Source: Oligoflexia bacterium (GTDB taxonomy: Bacteria; Bdellovibrionota; UBA1018; CAIPTA01). Taken from it: a DNA stretch of 38,267 bases. Of this stretch, positions 1 through 8,151 are shown piece after piece; within the stretch, counting starts at the first letter, position 1; the number at the start of each line of letters is the position of its first letter. The stretch lies in NCBI GenBank assembly GCA_903867855.1, contig CAIPTA010000014.1, positions 1 to 38,267 on the forward strand, written 5' to 3'. The position numbers and the translations under genes are program-made. The notes beneath the pieces were generated by a model, which was not told the DNA's origin, searched no databases, and saw nothing but the letters and a program-made list of their open reading frames with translations.

Positions 1-207
1 GGTTATGAAATCGACAAAATACCGATCGTATTTCAGTACAACAAACGGGATCTCCCGAATGTGTGCCCGTTGTCCGAGATGGCGAAAATCCTTAACCCGC
101 ATGGCCACCCGAGCTTCGAAGCCGTGGCAAGCCAGGGCGAGGGCGTTCTAGAGACACTTAAAGGTCTCTCGAAGCTGATCTTGAAAGAACTCAAAGGTCA
201 GCCTTAA
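1..207 (+). CDS. mglA: MglA-type small GTPase, C-terminal part (cut by window edge)
   Basis: This is the last 68 residues of a Ras-like GTPase; the 5' part lies outside the window. The visible part begins with a beta strand (IPIVFQ) followed by the guanine-specificity motif NKRD at visible residues 14-17. Further on is the segment PSFEAVASQGEGV, which occupies the place of the G5 loop. MglA proteins set cell polarity by switching between GTP and GDP forms at a cell pole, and control gliding or pilus-based motility in myxobacteria and Bdellovibrio; the family assignment rests on these segments. The P-loop and switch regions cannot be checked here. No convincing terminator follows it before the dksA promoter. 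Confidence 0.8.
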   Translation, partial: GYEIDKIPIVFQYNKRDLPNVCPLSEMAKILNPHGHPSFEAVASQGEGVLETLKGLSKLILKELKGQP

Positions 208-254
208 GAACACCCTCTTCAAAAAAAGTCTTCAAAGCGTGCCCAGCACCCCCT

Positions 255-283
255 TTGAGCATCAGCGGTCCCATAAATAAAAT
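255..283 (+). promoter_or_regulatory. Sigma-70-like promoter of the dksA-type gene
   Basis: A -35 element TTGAGC (255-260) lies 17 bases from a -10 element TAAAAT (278-283). The -35 matches the consensus at four of six positions and the -10 at five of six. The start of transcription would be near 290, giving a leader of about 55 bases to the start codon chosen for dksA. The -10 sits inside a near-perfect AT-rich palindrome (AATAAA-A-TTTATT, 276-288), which could also be a protein-binding site. This is read from sequence only. Confidence 0.5.
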
Positions 284-345
284 TTATTCTCTTTCTGGCA
301 GGCTTATTGCTTCAGAAGAGAACCATTATGGAAAAGGAATACGTC

Positions 346-768
346 ATGAAAAATAAAACTTTAGAACTAAACCAGATCAAATCACTTGAAAAGCTGCTTG
401 AAGAGCAACGCAACGAGATACTGAGTAATGGAAAAACTCTTCTTGTCGACTTTAGTACTTCGGAAGACGATCTAAAAGATGAAGTTGACCTTGCTTTAAG
501 TGATATTGAACAGGGCATGAAAATGCGTCTTGGAACAAGAGAGGCACTCTACTTTAAGAAAGTAGAAGAAGCTCTACTGAGAATGCAACAGGGCGAATAC
601 GGCCAGTGTGTTGAATGTAGTGCACAGATTGGCTACCGCCGTCTGCAGGCACGTCCTACTGCTGAACTTTGCATCGATTGCAAAGAAGCAGCCGAGCGCA
701 ACGAAACGCTCAATGCTGAAGGTCGCAAGCACAAGAGCTTGGGCCAGACACTAAACTTCAAATCATAA
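346..768 (+). CDS. dksA: DksA/TraR-family zinc-finger regulator
   Basis: About 140 residues. The N-terminal half is predicted coiled coil rich in E, K and L. The C-terminal half carries a four-cysteine zinc finger of the form CVEC-17 residues-CIDC, the hallmark of DksA/TraR proteins. These bind the secondary channel of RNA polymerase and, in DksA, work with ppGpp in the stringent response. Three in-frame starts exist: TTG 307, ATG 328 and ATG 346. I prefer 346 because AAGGA stands seven bases before it; 328 has the weaker AGAAGAG at the same distance. The DxxDxA tip of true DksA is not obvious in the coiled coil (acidic segment EDDLKDEVDLALSD), so a DksA-like paralogue is possible. A strong terminator follows at 910-957. 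Confidence 0.85.
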   Translation: MKNKTLELNQIKSLEKLLEEQRNEILSNGKTLLVDFSTSEDDLKDEVDLALSDIEQGMKMRLGTREALYFKKVEEALLRMQQGEYGQCVECSAQIGYRRLQARPTAELCIDCKEAAERNETLNAEGRKHKSLGQTLNFKS

Positions 769-774
769 ATTTAG

Positions 775-957
775 GGTGGTGCTGATCAGGATGATCGGCA
801 TGCGAGGGAGCAGGAAGCGATATCGTGAAGGGGCAATCGCCAGGACGGTGATTTATCTGGTCCATGGATGGACCAACACAATAATTTTCTCCAGAGAGTG
901 ATGAGGGCGGGCCGCACATTTCCTGTTAGGGCCAGGGGTGTGCGGCCATTTTAATTT
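775..957 (+). ncRNA. Candidate CsrA-binding small RNA or structured dksA 3' UTR
   Basis: This non-coding stretch after dksA folds into hairpins that present GGA in the loop: arms 780-788/792-800 around GGA, arms 835-841/847-853 around AGGAC, and arms 858-864/869-875 around TGGA. A further GGA lies at 813-815 (CAGGAA) and one in GAGGGAG (804-810). Repeated loop GGA motifs followed by an intrinsic terminator are the hallmark of CsrB/RsmZ-type RNAs, which titrate the translational regulator CsrA. I find no strong promoter; a weak TTGGGC (739-744) and TAAATT (766-771) are badly spaced. The RNA could therefore be cut from the dksA message. The assignment is inferred from structure only. Confidence 0.4.
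910..957 (+). terminator. Rho-independent terminator after dksA / candidate sRNA
   Basis: A nine-base GC-rich stem (GGCCGCACA 910-918 with TGTGCGGCC 939-947) is followed by ATTTTAATTT. An inner CCTG/CAGG pairing (922-925 with 933-936) extends the stem. The T-rich tail lies only on the plus-strand side, so it serves the dksA direction. It ends against the stop codon of the convergent nagB-like gene. Confidence 0.85.
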
Positions 958-1562
958 GCAGCTTTTTCATCTACGAGAATAGTTAAGTTAGGGTGCGTGA
1001 GAAGTGCTGTTGCAGGCAGGCTTGGATCTTCGCTCATCAATCGCTGATAGACAGCTCGCTTCTTCTCTCCAGTTACAACCAACAAAAGAGATTCACATTT
1101 CAGAAAGGTGCCTAGACCATAGGTCTTCGCGCGGCATCCGATTTTTACACCAAGCTCTCGCGCCGATGTTTCACTTAAATTCACTTCGCCAAACGCAAAA
1201 TCCAGAGGCAAACCCGGCTCATGAAAAGCTACGTGACCATTTAAACCTAAGCCAAGTATTGCTGAGCTCTTTCCAAGAAAGGGTTTTTCTCCTAGATCGA
1301 ACACTCGCAGCATGGGTAGCTCTTCGCGGAAGAAGGCTTGAAATAGGCCATTTTTCTCGCCCTCAATTACCTCATCCATTTGCAATAACTCTAACTGTTT
1401 AAGCGCGCTAGGCACTTCCTCACGCCACTTTGCGTAGACAGGCCGCATCGTGCCCCCCGCAGGAAGAAAAAGCGCTCTAATGCCCTGAGACAGGCTCGTA
1501 TTTAACCAGGTAGCGCAACTAGCAATGAGTTCGGCTTCAGTTTTCTGCAATCGGCTTTGCAT
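951..1562 (-). CDS. Glucosamine-6-phosphate deaminase / 6-phosphogluconolactonase family protein (NagB-like)
   Basis: 203 residues. The fold signature is seen in order: a glycine-rich phosphate loop (LPAGGT) near residue 36, the acidic pair in LLQMDEV corresponding to Asp72 of E. coli NagB, and GLGLNGHVAFHEPG, which keeps the catalytic His and Glu of the NGHxxFNEP motif. Near the C-terminus YGLGTFLKCESLLLVVTGEK matches the second phosphate-binding region. NagB turns glucosamine-6-phosphate into fructose-6-phosphate and ammonia. The protein is about 60 residues shorter than E. coli NagB (266), with both ends trimmed, so the substrate is uncertain; 6-phosphogluconolactonase (Pgl) is the alternative, but the HEP motif favours NagB. 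It is transcribed away from the PIG-L gene, with about 20 bases between start codons. Confidence 0.75.
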   Translation of the reverse strand: MQSRLQKTEAELIASCATWLNTSLSQGIRALFLPAGGTMRPVYAKWREEVPSALKQLELLQMDEVIEGEKNGLFQAFFREELPMLRVFDLGEKPFLGKSSAILGLGLNGHVAFHEPGLPLDFAFGEVNLSETSARELGVKIGCRAKTYGLGTFLKCESLLLVVTGEKKRAVYQRLMSEDPSLPATALLTHPNLTILVDEKAAN

Positions 1563-1582
1563 TCTTGCAGTATACTCAAGGA

Positions 1583-2260
1583 ATGAAAAAAGCTCTCTAT
1601 AACTTATTACTTGTTGCCCACCCGGACGACGAATCTATCTTTTTTTCCGGACTTGTTTTGCGCCGCCGCAAATTACCGTGGCATTTAATTTGTGCGACTG
1701 ATGGTAACGCAGACGGCAGAGGGGCGGAGCGAAGCGATGAACTCCGACGAGCTGCCAAAATTCTCGGCATTAAAAAAGTGGAGCAGTGGCAATACCCAGA
1801 TATATACGAAAAGCGCTTGCCGCTTTCCGAAGTAGTGGCGAGGTTGAAAGAGCTTCCGGAACCGATGGAGATTTTTACCCATAATCCAATTGGGGAGTAT
1901 GGTCACCCCCACCACCAAGATCTTTGCGCCGCAGCTCATCTGGCATTCCCAGAGAAAAAAATTAGTTCCACGGCGTATAACTGCGAGCCTGATTTTTCCA
2001 TCGCGCTCAGTAAAACAGAAATCGCGAAGAAGAAAAAACTCTATGCAGAGATTTATCGAAAAGAAGCCGAGCGCTTCTTGGAACAATTGCCCTTAGCAAG
2101 TACGGAGGGATTCGCGAAATTTACAAAAAAAGAAGCCCTCGCCATGCACGGCTATTTTCTTGGCGATTCTTTGCCAGAGGCAAAGCTGCTAAAGAAGTTT
2201 CGCTGGATGCGTGAAATCCTACCCGATATTCGAGATAGGATTTCTGCACGGCGATTCTAG
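1583..2260 (+). CDS. PIG-L/LmbE-family N-acetylglucosaminyl deacetylase
   Basis: About 225 residues. The zinc-binding motif AHPDDES lies near the N-terminus (canonical PHPDDE) and the second histidine motif HPHHQD lies mid-protein. Together they supply the His-Asp-His metal site of the LmbE fold. Members remove the acetyl group from GlcNAc-containing molecules such as glycolipids, bacillithiol or mycothiol precursors, and small chitooligomers; the substrate here is unknown. I chose ATG 1583 rather than TTG 1565. A -10-like TATACT (1571-1576) ends six bases before it, so the message may be leaderless. The stop codon overlaps that of ftsZ by four bases (CTAG). Confidence 0.85.
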   Translation: MKKALYNLLLVAHPDDESIFFSGLVLRRRKLPWHLICATDGNADGRGAERSDELRRAAKILGIKKVEQWQYPDIYEKRLPLSEVVARLKELPEPMEIFTHNPIGEYGHPHHQDLCAAAHLAFPEKKISSTAYNCEPDFSIALSKTEIAKKKKLYAEIYRKEAERFLEQLPLASTEGFAKFTKKEALAMHGYFLGDSLPEAKLLKKFRWMREILPDIRDRISARRF

Positions 2261-3768
2261 TTAATCGGTGGATTCTGTTGCTGGCGACGAATGAAAGTCG
2301 GGATATCGTATTCGTCGTCCGTTAGGTTTGTAACTCCCAAGCTACGAGCAATCTGTTGTGCACGAGCAAGGTCGCTACGAAGATCACGTTTGCCTGGATT
2401 TGCTTGAGCACCCGCTGGCTCTTCTTTTTGTGCCGGCTTCGATTCAAACATTTCCACTTGCTCCATTTTCAAAGGAGCAACAGGAGCCGCCGCAATTGGT
2501 GCAGGAGCAATTTCAACAGGAAGTGGCTTCGCCATTGCCTGAGGAACTGGTAATTCTTCATCTTGTTCCAAGTTATCTGGAATCGAGGATGCTACTGCCT
2601 CTGCCTGCTCATCGAGATCTTGCAAGATGCTTGCGCTAGAGATCACAGGGAGTGGAGGAGTAATCGCCTGCGCTTTTTGAGCAGCAGCCGAAAGATTTTC
2701 TGCCTGCGTGCCAATCATGGAGCTAGCCATAATCGGAGCAGAGGTTGGAAGCACAGGCTTCGAGCTCGCTGCTAGGCTTGCTTCAAGCGGATCTTGCGCA
2801 TTAAGCAATGCGCCGATACCAGTTGCGATCACAGTAATCTTCACGCGATTCTTCATGGATTCGTCGATCACGGAACCGAAAATAATTTCGGCGTCTTCGT
2901 GCGCAGCTTCCATGATGAGCGTAGTGGCTTCGTTCACTTCGAAGGTAGTTAGGTCTGGTCCACCAGTTACGTTGATGATCAGGCCAGTTGCGCCATCCAC
3001 AGAAATATCTTCCAGTAATGGAGAAGAAATCGCATTGGTTGCGGCCTCTACAGCGCGGTGTTCGCCCTCACCCACCCCAGTACCCATCAGAGCCAAACCT
3101 TTATTGGCCATAATCGTGCGCACATCGGCGAAATCGGTATTGATAAGGCCGGTGTGATTAATGAGATCAGAAATCCCTTGCACAGCATTGAGGAGCACTT
3201 CATCAGCACGGCGGAAAGTATCCACGATGGACATATGATTTCCGGCAATCATCAAGAGACGTTGATTCGGAATCGTGATCAAGGAATCCACGCTCTCACG
3301 CAAGAAACGGATACCATCTGCGGCCTGACGACGACGCTTCTTGCCCTCGAAATCGAATGGCTTCGTCACAACACCAACAGTGAGAATGCCGAGCTCTTTG
3401 GCAATTTTTGCAATCACGGGAGCTGCACCAGTTCCAGTGCCACCGCCCATACCGGCAGTTACGAAAACCATGTCTGCACCTTGGAGAGCGTCTGCAATTT
3501 TATGATAGTCTTCCAGGGCTGCTCTGCGACCTACTTCAGGATTCGCGCCGGCTCCAAGACCTTTGGTGAGTTCACCACCCACAGGAATTTTCACATCAGC
3601 TAGGGATGCGGTTAAAGCCTGACGATCTGTATTCACAGCGATAAATTCCACGCCACTGAGTCCAGATTTAATCATCGTGTTAACAGCATTGCCTCCGCCG
3701 CCGCCTACACCGATTACTTTAATTTTTGCCCCAGCACTTACTGTTGCTGTTTTGTCGAGCTCAAACAT
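2257..3768 (-). CDS. ftsZ: Cell division GTPase FtsZ
   Basis: 503 residues. FtsZ is the tubulin homologue that polymerises into the Z-ring at midcell and recruits the division machinery. Visible motifs are the N-terminal nucleotide loop [18 protein letters not shown], the tubulin signature GGGTGTG near residue 110, and the catalytic T7-type loop with [12 protein letters not shown]. The globular part ends near residue 320. A linker of roughly 160 residues rich in Pro, Ala, Glu and Gln follows, which is longer than in E. coli (383 residues in total). The C-terminal tail DIPTFIRRQ is the conserved binding peptide for FtsA and other partners. GGAGG lies just upstream of the ATG. It is the last gene of the dcw operon, 20 bases after ftsA; no terminator fits before the convergent PIG-L gene. 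Confidence 0.98.
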   Translation of the reverse strand: MFELDKTATVSAGAKIKVIGVGGGGGNAVNTMIKSGLSGVEFIAVNTDRQALTASLADVKIPVGGELTKGLGAGANPEVGRRAALEDYHKIADALQGADMVFVTAGMGGGTGTGAAPVIAKIAKELGILTVGVVTKPFDFEGKKRRRQAADGIRFLRESVDSLITIPNQRLLMIAGNHMSIVDTFRRADEVLLNAVQGISDLINHTGLINTDFADVRTIMANKGLALMGTGVGEGEHRAVEAATNAISSPLLEDISVDGATGLIINVTGGPDLTTFEVNEATTLIMEAAHEDAEIIFGSVIDESMKNRVKITVIATGIGALLNAQDPLEASLAASSKPVLPTSAPIMASSMIGTQAENLSAAAQKAQAITPPLPVISSASILQDLDEQAEAVASSIPDNLEQDEELPVPQAMAKPLPVEIAPAPIAAAPVAPLKMEQVEMFESKPAQKEEPAGAQANPGKRDLRSDLARAQQIARSLGVTNLTDDEYDIPTFIRRQQQNPPIN

Positions 3769-3788
3769 ATATCCTCCACCTAGCCTGT

Positions 3789-5018
3789 TTAAAATAGATC
3801 CTTGATCCAGCCGCCCATTACATCGCGCATGCGCTTGTAACTAACACCTTCACTAGACATCGAACGATGCCCTTTTGCCTGCAATTTTTTCGCTGCGTAT
3901 TTCAGCAAACCCACGCCAGTAGCGAACTTCGGAGAGTTCACAATATCACGCATTCCGCCCATACCTAGAGGAAATCCGCGTTTCACTGGCATATCGAAAA
4001 CCATCTCTGCGAGCTCTGGCATGCCTTCGAGAAGAGAGCATCCACCAGTGAGCACCACACCGCTACCAATTAGTTCGGTATAGCCCGTCTTCTCGAGCTC
4101 CGCTTTAATGAGCTGAAACATTTCTTCTGCTCTTGGCTCAATAATTTCCGCAAGGAGCTTACGGGAGACAATGCGAGGTTGACGTCCGCCAACACCGGGC
4201 ACTTCAATCGTTTCTTCTGGCGCCACAAGATCCTTCATGCAGGAGCCGTGACGAACTTTAATTTTCTCGGCCTCAGTTTGCGGAGTGCGGAGGCCCACAG
4301 CGATATCATTCGTGATATGATTTCCACCGATATTGATTACGCCAGTGTGCACGAGTGCGCCCGCTACGAAGATGCAAATATCAGAAGTGCCACCACCGAT
4401 ATCAACTACAGCAACGCCCAATTCTTTTTCATCTTCAGAAAGAACCGCTTCTGCACTGGCGATTGGCTCAAGCACCAACTCAGAAACATTGATCCCTGCG
4501 CGGTTTGCACACTTAATTAAATTTTGTGTAGAAGAAGTGGAAGCGGTGATGATGTGAATCTTGCCTTCGAGACGCACGCCGTTCATGCCGATCGGCTCTT
4601 TCACGCCGTCTTGGCCATCGATGATATAGTCTTGCGGAATTAAGTGAATCACTTGGCGATCAGCAGGAATCGCGATGGCTTTCGCAGCATCGATCACGCG
4701 CTCCACATCGTTTGCATCTACTTCCCGATTTTTTACCGAGACAACGCCGGAAGAATTAAAACTACGCACATGATTTCCAGCCACACCCACAAAGGCGCTG
4801 CCGATTTCACAACCTGCCATGAGTTCTGCTTCTTCAATCGCGCGCTGAATGCCCTCGACTGTAGAATCTATATTGATCACTGCACCCTTGCGGAGTCCAG
4901 TGGATGGGCGTGTGCCGATGCCGATAATGTCGATGCCTGTTTCCGTAAGCTGCCCGACAATAGCGCAAATTTTTGTAGTGCCGATATCTAAACCGACAAG
5001 GAATTCTTGCTTGGCCAC
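3789..5018 (-). CDS. ftsA: Cell division actin-like protein FtsA
   Basis: FtsA is an actin-fold ATPase that tethers FtsZ filaments to the inner membrane. The phosphate-1 motif [14 protein letters not shown] is at the N-terminus, the phosphate-2 motif [14 protein letters not shown] is in the middle and the adenosine motif [11 protein letters not shown] is near residue 335. The extreme C-terminus ([14 protein letters not shown]) is the amphipathic membrane-targeting helix. I place the start at GTG 5018 because a perfect AAGGAGG stands five bases upstream; starts at GTG 5045 and ATG 5042 would place that Shine-Dalgarno inside the gene. This gives 409 residues, close to the usual length. It is separated from ftsQ by 63 bases, the widest gap in the operon. 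Confidence 0.96.
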   Translation of the reverse strand: MAKQEFLVGLDIGTTKICAIVGQLTETGIDIIGIGTRPSTGLRKGAVINIDSTVEGIQRAIEEAELMAGCEIGSAFVGVAGNHVRSFNSSGVVSVKNREVDANDVERVIDAAKAIAIPADRQVIHLIPQDYIIDGQDGVKEPIGMNGVRLEGKIHIITASTSSTQNLIKCANRAGINVSELVLEPIASAEAVLSEDEKELGVAVVDIGGGTSDICIFVAGALVHTGVINIGGNHITNDIAVGLRTPQTEAEKIKVRHGSCMKDLVAPEETIEVPGVGGRQPRIVSRKLLAEIIEPRAEEMFQLIKAELEKTGYTELIGSGVVLTGGCSLLEGMPELAEMVFDMPVKRGFPLGMGGMRDIVNSPKFATGVGLLKYAAKKLQAKGHRSMSSEGVSYKRMRDVMGGWIKDLF

Positions 5019-5044
5019 GCCACCCTCCTTAGGGACGTACATCA

Positions 5045-5067
5045 CTACCGGTGCAATGACACGGTAG
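5045..5067 (-). promoter_or_regulatory. Inverted repeat in the ftsQ-ftsA gap
   Basis: CTACCG (5045-5050) and CGGTAG (5062-5067) form a perfect six-base inverted repeat with an 11-base spacer. An eight-base palindrome CCTTAAGG (5074-5081) lies next to it, on the ftsQ side. In the minus-strand direction a weak TTGATC...TATAGG pair precedes the repeat, so a dedicated ftsA-ftsZ promoter with the repeat at its start, or an RNA hairpin in the ftsA leader, are both possible. Nothing here proves function. Confidence 0.3.
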
Positions 5068-5081
5068 CCTATACCTTAAGG

Positions 5082-5879
5082 CTAGGGTGTTTGATCAAGT
5101 TTTACAACTATTTTTTTTCCAAGCTCCAAACGAATTAGTCTAGGATTTTTGCCTGCTTGCGCCAGATGCTGCAGCACAATATACATCCGTTTCACTTCGC
5201 TCGGCAAATCTTCGGGGGATAGGCTGGCCGTGAAATGCCGCGCCCTACCTGATTTCACAAGCTTTGTGAGCCCCGAGGGGGGGTAGCGCATAGTGAGTAA
5301 AAGACTCGGATTAACATCCCGAATGCTTATGTCACCTATATCTTTTGGGCTAGACCAGCCCGATTTTTCCAGAATTTTCAACAATTGAAGGGCACTTAAA
5401 ATTCGCTCGTGGATGAGTTCCTTAGCGTTTTGTCCAGTTTCGAGGCGCAGTAAGGGATAATCAAGCGAATCATCCTTCGAAAGTTTATAAAACGGCACCC
5501 CGGATTGGTTGAGGTAATAAAGAGATTCTGCCCCAAGTATCGCCGCCGGAATTTGCGCTTGGTAACGAATCTGAATTCTATCTGGCAGAGCACGACTAAT
5601 CGTGGCCGCCGCCACCCAAGGATCTTGTTCCACTCGATGTTTCACCGCCGCTAAATCCAAAGCAAAAATATTTTCACCAATTTGTATATGCGCCAGCTGC
5701 AAAATATTTTTCTTATCAGCAGGACCATTCGTGATGATCTCCACTTCGCGAATCGAAAATCGGGAAGAGGTGGTGAGATGGGCATAAAGCTCAATGCCCG
5801 CATAAATGAGAAGCACCAAAAGCATAGTGACGGGTAGGGCCACAAAGAAAAACGTTTTTACAAGGCTCTTTGATTTCAT
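5082..5879 (-). CDS. ftsQ: Cell division protein FtsQ
   Basis: 265 residues, a bitopic division protein that links cytoplasmic ring proteins with periplasmic FtsB/FtsL and septal synthases. A short basic N-terminus (MKSKSLVK) precedes one membrane helix (about residues 9-31). A POTRA domain follows, beginning FSIREVEIITNG and running through IGENIFALDLAAVKHRVEQDPWV to near residue 115, and then the FtsQ beta domain. The start at ATG 5879 overlaps the murB stop as ATGA, which implies translational coupling; longer starts inside murB are unlikely. Sequence identity to known FtsQ is always low, so the call rests on architecture and on position between murB and ftsA. Confidence 0.9.
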   Translation of the reverse strand: MKSKSLVKTFFFVALPVTMLLVLLIYAGIELYAHLTTSSRFSIREVEIITNGPADKKNILQLAHIQIGENIFALDLAAVKHRVEQDPWVAAATISRALPDRIQIRYQAQIPAAILGAESLYYLNQSGVPFYKLSKDDSLDYPLLRLETGQNAKELIHERILSALQLLKILEKSGWSSPKDIGDISIRDVNPSLLLTMRYPPSGLTKLVKSGRARHFTASLSPEDLPSEVKRMYIVLQHLAQAGKNPRLIRLELGKKIVVKLDQTP

Positions 5880-6775
5880 TCCAAATACCTTGGCTTGAGC
5901 ATCACGATCTCTTCTTGCAATTCTACGCCACACTTCGCTTTTACTTCACGCTTCGCCATGGCCACTAGACTGGCCACATCAGCAGCGCACGCACCGCCTT
6001 CGTTCACGATAAAATTACAGTGCTTTTCACTAAAACGGGCACCGCCCTCTTTGTGTCCGCGCAAGCCCGCATCCGCAATCAACTGCCAAGCATTTTTCCC
6101 AGGAGGATTTCGAAACACACTTCCGCAGCTTGGTAGCTCAATGGGCTGAGCCAACTTTCTTTTTTTCACTGACTCAACTAATTCAGCCTTGATCGTGGGT
6201 GCATCGCCCGAGAGTAATTGCAACTTTGCAGAAAGAATCACGCCATCCTCGGGTAAGAAAAATTGCTCTCGATAAGCATAACGTAGAGAAGATTTCTCGT
6301 GCACATGAAGACCAGTGGAAAGAGAAAAACTTGTTACTTCTTCCAATCGATCTTGAATCCAGCCAAGCCCCGTTCCCGCATTCATAAAAACGGCACCACC
6401 AAGATTACCGGGCACACCAGAAAGAAAGAATATGCCGCCGAGACCCAGCTCCGAACTGGCGCGAAGCAATCTCGCGTTTAAAACTCCCGCCCCCACCTCC
6501 ACATACCCTCCAGAAAAATGGAGTAAATTTGCATAGAGCTCTTTGGTGGAAATGATCAAGCCTGGAAAGCCCTCATCGGGAGCAAGAACATTGGAGCCAT
6601 TACCTAGAATGGCATAGGGTATTTTTTTATTTCGAAGTTGAGCGGATAAAAATTGGAGATCTGCCTCATCCTGCGGGAATGCCATGAGCTGAGCCGGTCC
6701 GCCAATTCTATAGCTAGTATGCTTAGCCAAGGGCTCATTTTGAAGTATCGAGCTTCCTGAGGGTAAATGATCCAC
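5876..6775 (-). CDS. murB: UDP-N-acetylenolpyruvoylglucosamine reductase MurB
   Basis: 299 residues, the length of the shorter type II MurB. The enzyme uses FAD and NADPH to reduce enolpyruvyl-UDP-GlcNAc to UDP-MurNAc in the cytoplasm. The flavin-binding segments include HTSYRIGGPA near the N-terminus, LGNGSNVLAPDEGF and SGVPGNLGGAVFMNAG. The proton-donor region SCGSVFRNP carries the catalytic serine, and the C-terminal HCNFIVNEGGA is also typical. The start is GTG 6775, with GAGG of the murC stop region serving as ribosome-binding site. It is seven bases downstream of murC and overlaps ftsQ by four. Confidence 0.96.
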   Translation of the reverse strand: MDHLPSGSSILQNEPLAKHTSYRIGGPAQLMAFPQDEADLQFLSAQLRNKKIPYAILGNGSNVLAPDEGFPGLIISTKELYANLLHFSGGYVEVGAGVLNARLLRASSELGLGGIFFLSGVPGNLGGAVFMNAGTGLGWIQDRLEEVTSFSLSTGLHVHEKSSLRYAYREQFFLPEDGVILSAKLQLLSGDAPTIKAELVESVKKRKLAQPIELPSCGSVFRNPPGKNAWQLIADAGLRGHKEGGARFSEKHCNFIVNEGGACAADVASLVAMAKREVKAKCGVELQEEIVMLKPRYLE

Positions 6776-6782
6776 GCTCGCC

Positions 6783-8150
6783 TCAGAGTTCTTTCAGAAG
6801 TTTCTCGCCAGCGAGATATACATTGCCGGCGCCGAGAGTGAGAAATAGATCTCCTTCGTTTAATTTGCCAACAATTTTTCCTGCCGCTGTTTTTGTATCC
6901 CCAAGAAATTCTACAGATTTGTGTCCATGAGCGCGAATATCATCTGCTAACTTTTCGGCACTGATGCCGGGAATCGGCTCTTCTCCAGCGGGATAAATAT
7001 CTGCCATGTAAAGAACATCTGCTTCATCGAATGCCTTCACAAAATCATCATAGCAATCTTGGGTGCGCGAGTAGCGATGCGGCTGAAAGAAAGTAACGAT
7101 ACGCCCGCTCCAAGCTTTCCGGGCTGCTGCAAGCGTGGCGCGGATTTCCGTGGGATGGTGCCCGTAATCATCGTAGATACGCACGCCCTTTGCTTCACCC
7201 TTAAACTCGAAGCGGCGACGCACACCCTTGAACTGCTCGGAACCACTGCATACCTGCGCAAAGCTAAGACCAATTTCTAAGCCAATCGCCGTAGCAGCTA
7301 ATGTATTCAATACATTATGTTTACCGGGCACATTGCAGCGCATTTCACCTAGCTTTTCTTCTCCACGCCAAACCTCAAAATTTGATCCAAAATTGGAAAA
7401 TTGTAGATTGCGGGCCTGCAGATCGGCTTGAGGAGAAAATCCATAGGTAACAAAGGGCTTTTTAACCCGTGGTAAAATGGAGCGCACATTATCATCGTCG
7501 ATACAAAGGGCCGCCAATCCATAGAAAGGAATGCGATTAATAAAATCCACAAAAGCATCTTTAATATTGGCAATGGAACCATAATTATTCAGGTGATCAT
7601 TATCAATATTCGTAACCACTGCGATAGTTGCAGGCAGCACGAGAAAGCTTTTATCGCTTTCATCTGCCTCGGCCACCAAAAAATCTCCTTTGCCGAGTTT
7701 TGCATTTCCACCAAGGGCATCCACTCTTCCGCCGATGATAATCGTTGGATCGAGGCCGGAATTTTGCACGATAGTAGCGATGATACTAGTTGTGGTTGTT
7801 TTTCCATGGGTACCAGCGATGGCAATACCCATTTGCATTTTCATCAATTCGCCTAGCATTTCTGCGCGCTGGATAATGGGAGTTTTCGATTTTCGTGCCG
7901 CGATTATTTCAGGATTTTTTTCATCGATCGCACTGGAAACCACCACCACATCGGCATTCTCTAGATTTTTTTCGTGATGCCCATAGTGAATAGCCGCATT
8001 CAGCGACTCCAAGCGCCGCGTGATATCACTCTCCACGATATCGCTGCCGCTCACCTTATAGCCTTGGTTGATGAGAATCTCCGCGATTCCGCTCATACCG
8101 ATGCCGCCGATTCCGATGAAATGAACCTTTTTCTTTCTCGTTTTATACAT
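6783..8150 (-). CDS. murC: UDP-N-acetylmuramate-L-alanine ligase MurC
   Basis: 455 residues. MurC adds L-Ala to UDP-MurNAc with ATP. In order: the N-terminal nucleotide-sugar fold HFIGIGGIGMSG, the ATP P-loop GTHGKTTT near residue 114, EADESD, the Mur-ligase metal motif NIDNDHLNNYG, and in the C-terminal domain DDYGHHPTEI and FQPHRYSRT. All are intact. AGGA stands seven bases before the ATG, inside the last codons of murG, and only one base separates the two genes. Confidence 0.97.
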   Translation of the reverse strand: MYKTRKKKVHFIGIGGIGMSGIAEILINQGYKVSGSDIVESDITRRLESLNAAIHYGHHEKNLENADVVVVSSAIDEKNPEIIAARKSKTPIIQRAEMLGELMKMQMGIAIAGTHGKTTTTSIIATIVQNSGLDPTIIIGGRVDALGGNAKLGKGDFLVAEADESDKSFLVLPATIAVVTNIDNDHLNNYGSIANIKDAFVDFINRIPFYGLAALCIDDDNVRSILPRVKKPFVTYGFSPQADLQARNLQFSNFGSNFEVWRGEEKLGEMRCNVPGKHNVLNTLAATAIGLEIGLSFAQVCSGSEQFKGVRRRFEFKGEAKGVRIYDDYGHHPTEIRATLAAARKAWSGRIVTFFQPHRYSRTQDCYDDFVKAFDEADVLYMADIYPAGEEPIPGISAEKLADDIRAHGHKSVEFLGDTKTAAGKIVGKLNEGDLFLTLGAGNVYLAGEKLLKEL

Positions 8151-8151
8151 A

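Noticed and set aside
806-822. GGGAGCAGGAAGCG, reminiscent of the conserved loop of signal recognition particle RNA
   Set aside because: The order of the motif differs from the GGAAGCAGC type loop, and no surrounding helix of the expected shape is present.
2708-3603. Long plus-strand open frames opposite ftsZ (149 and 181 residues)
   Set aside because: They lie fully antisense to a well-conserved gene, have no ribosome-binding site and no recognisable domain; they mirror the codon use of ftsZ.
5019-5045. Upstream starts GTG 5045 and ATG 5042 for ftsA
   Set aside because: A perfect AAGGAGG at the right distance precedes GTG 5018, and the extra residues (MMYVPKEGG) are only the translated Shine-Dalgarno region.
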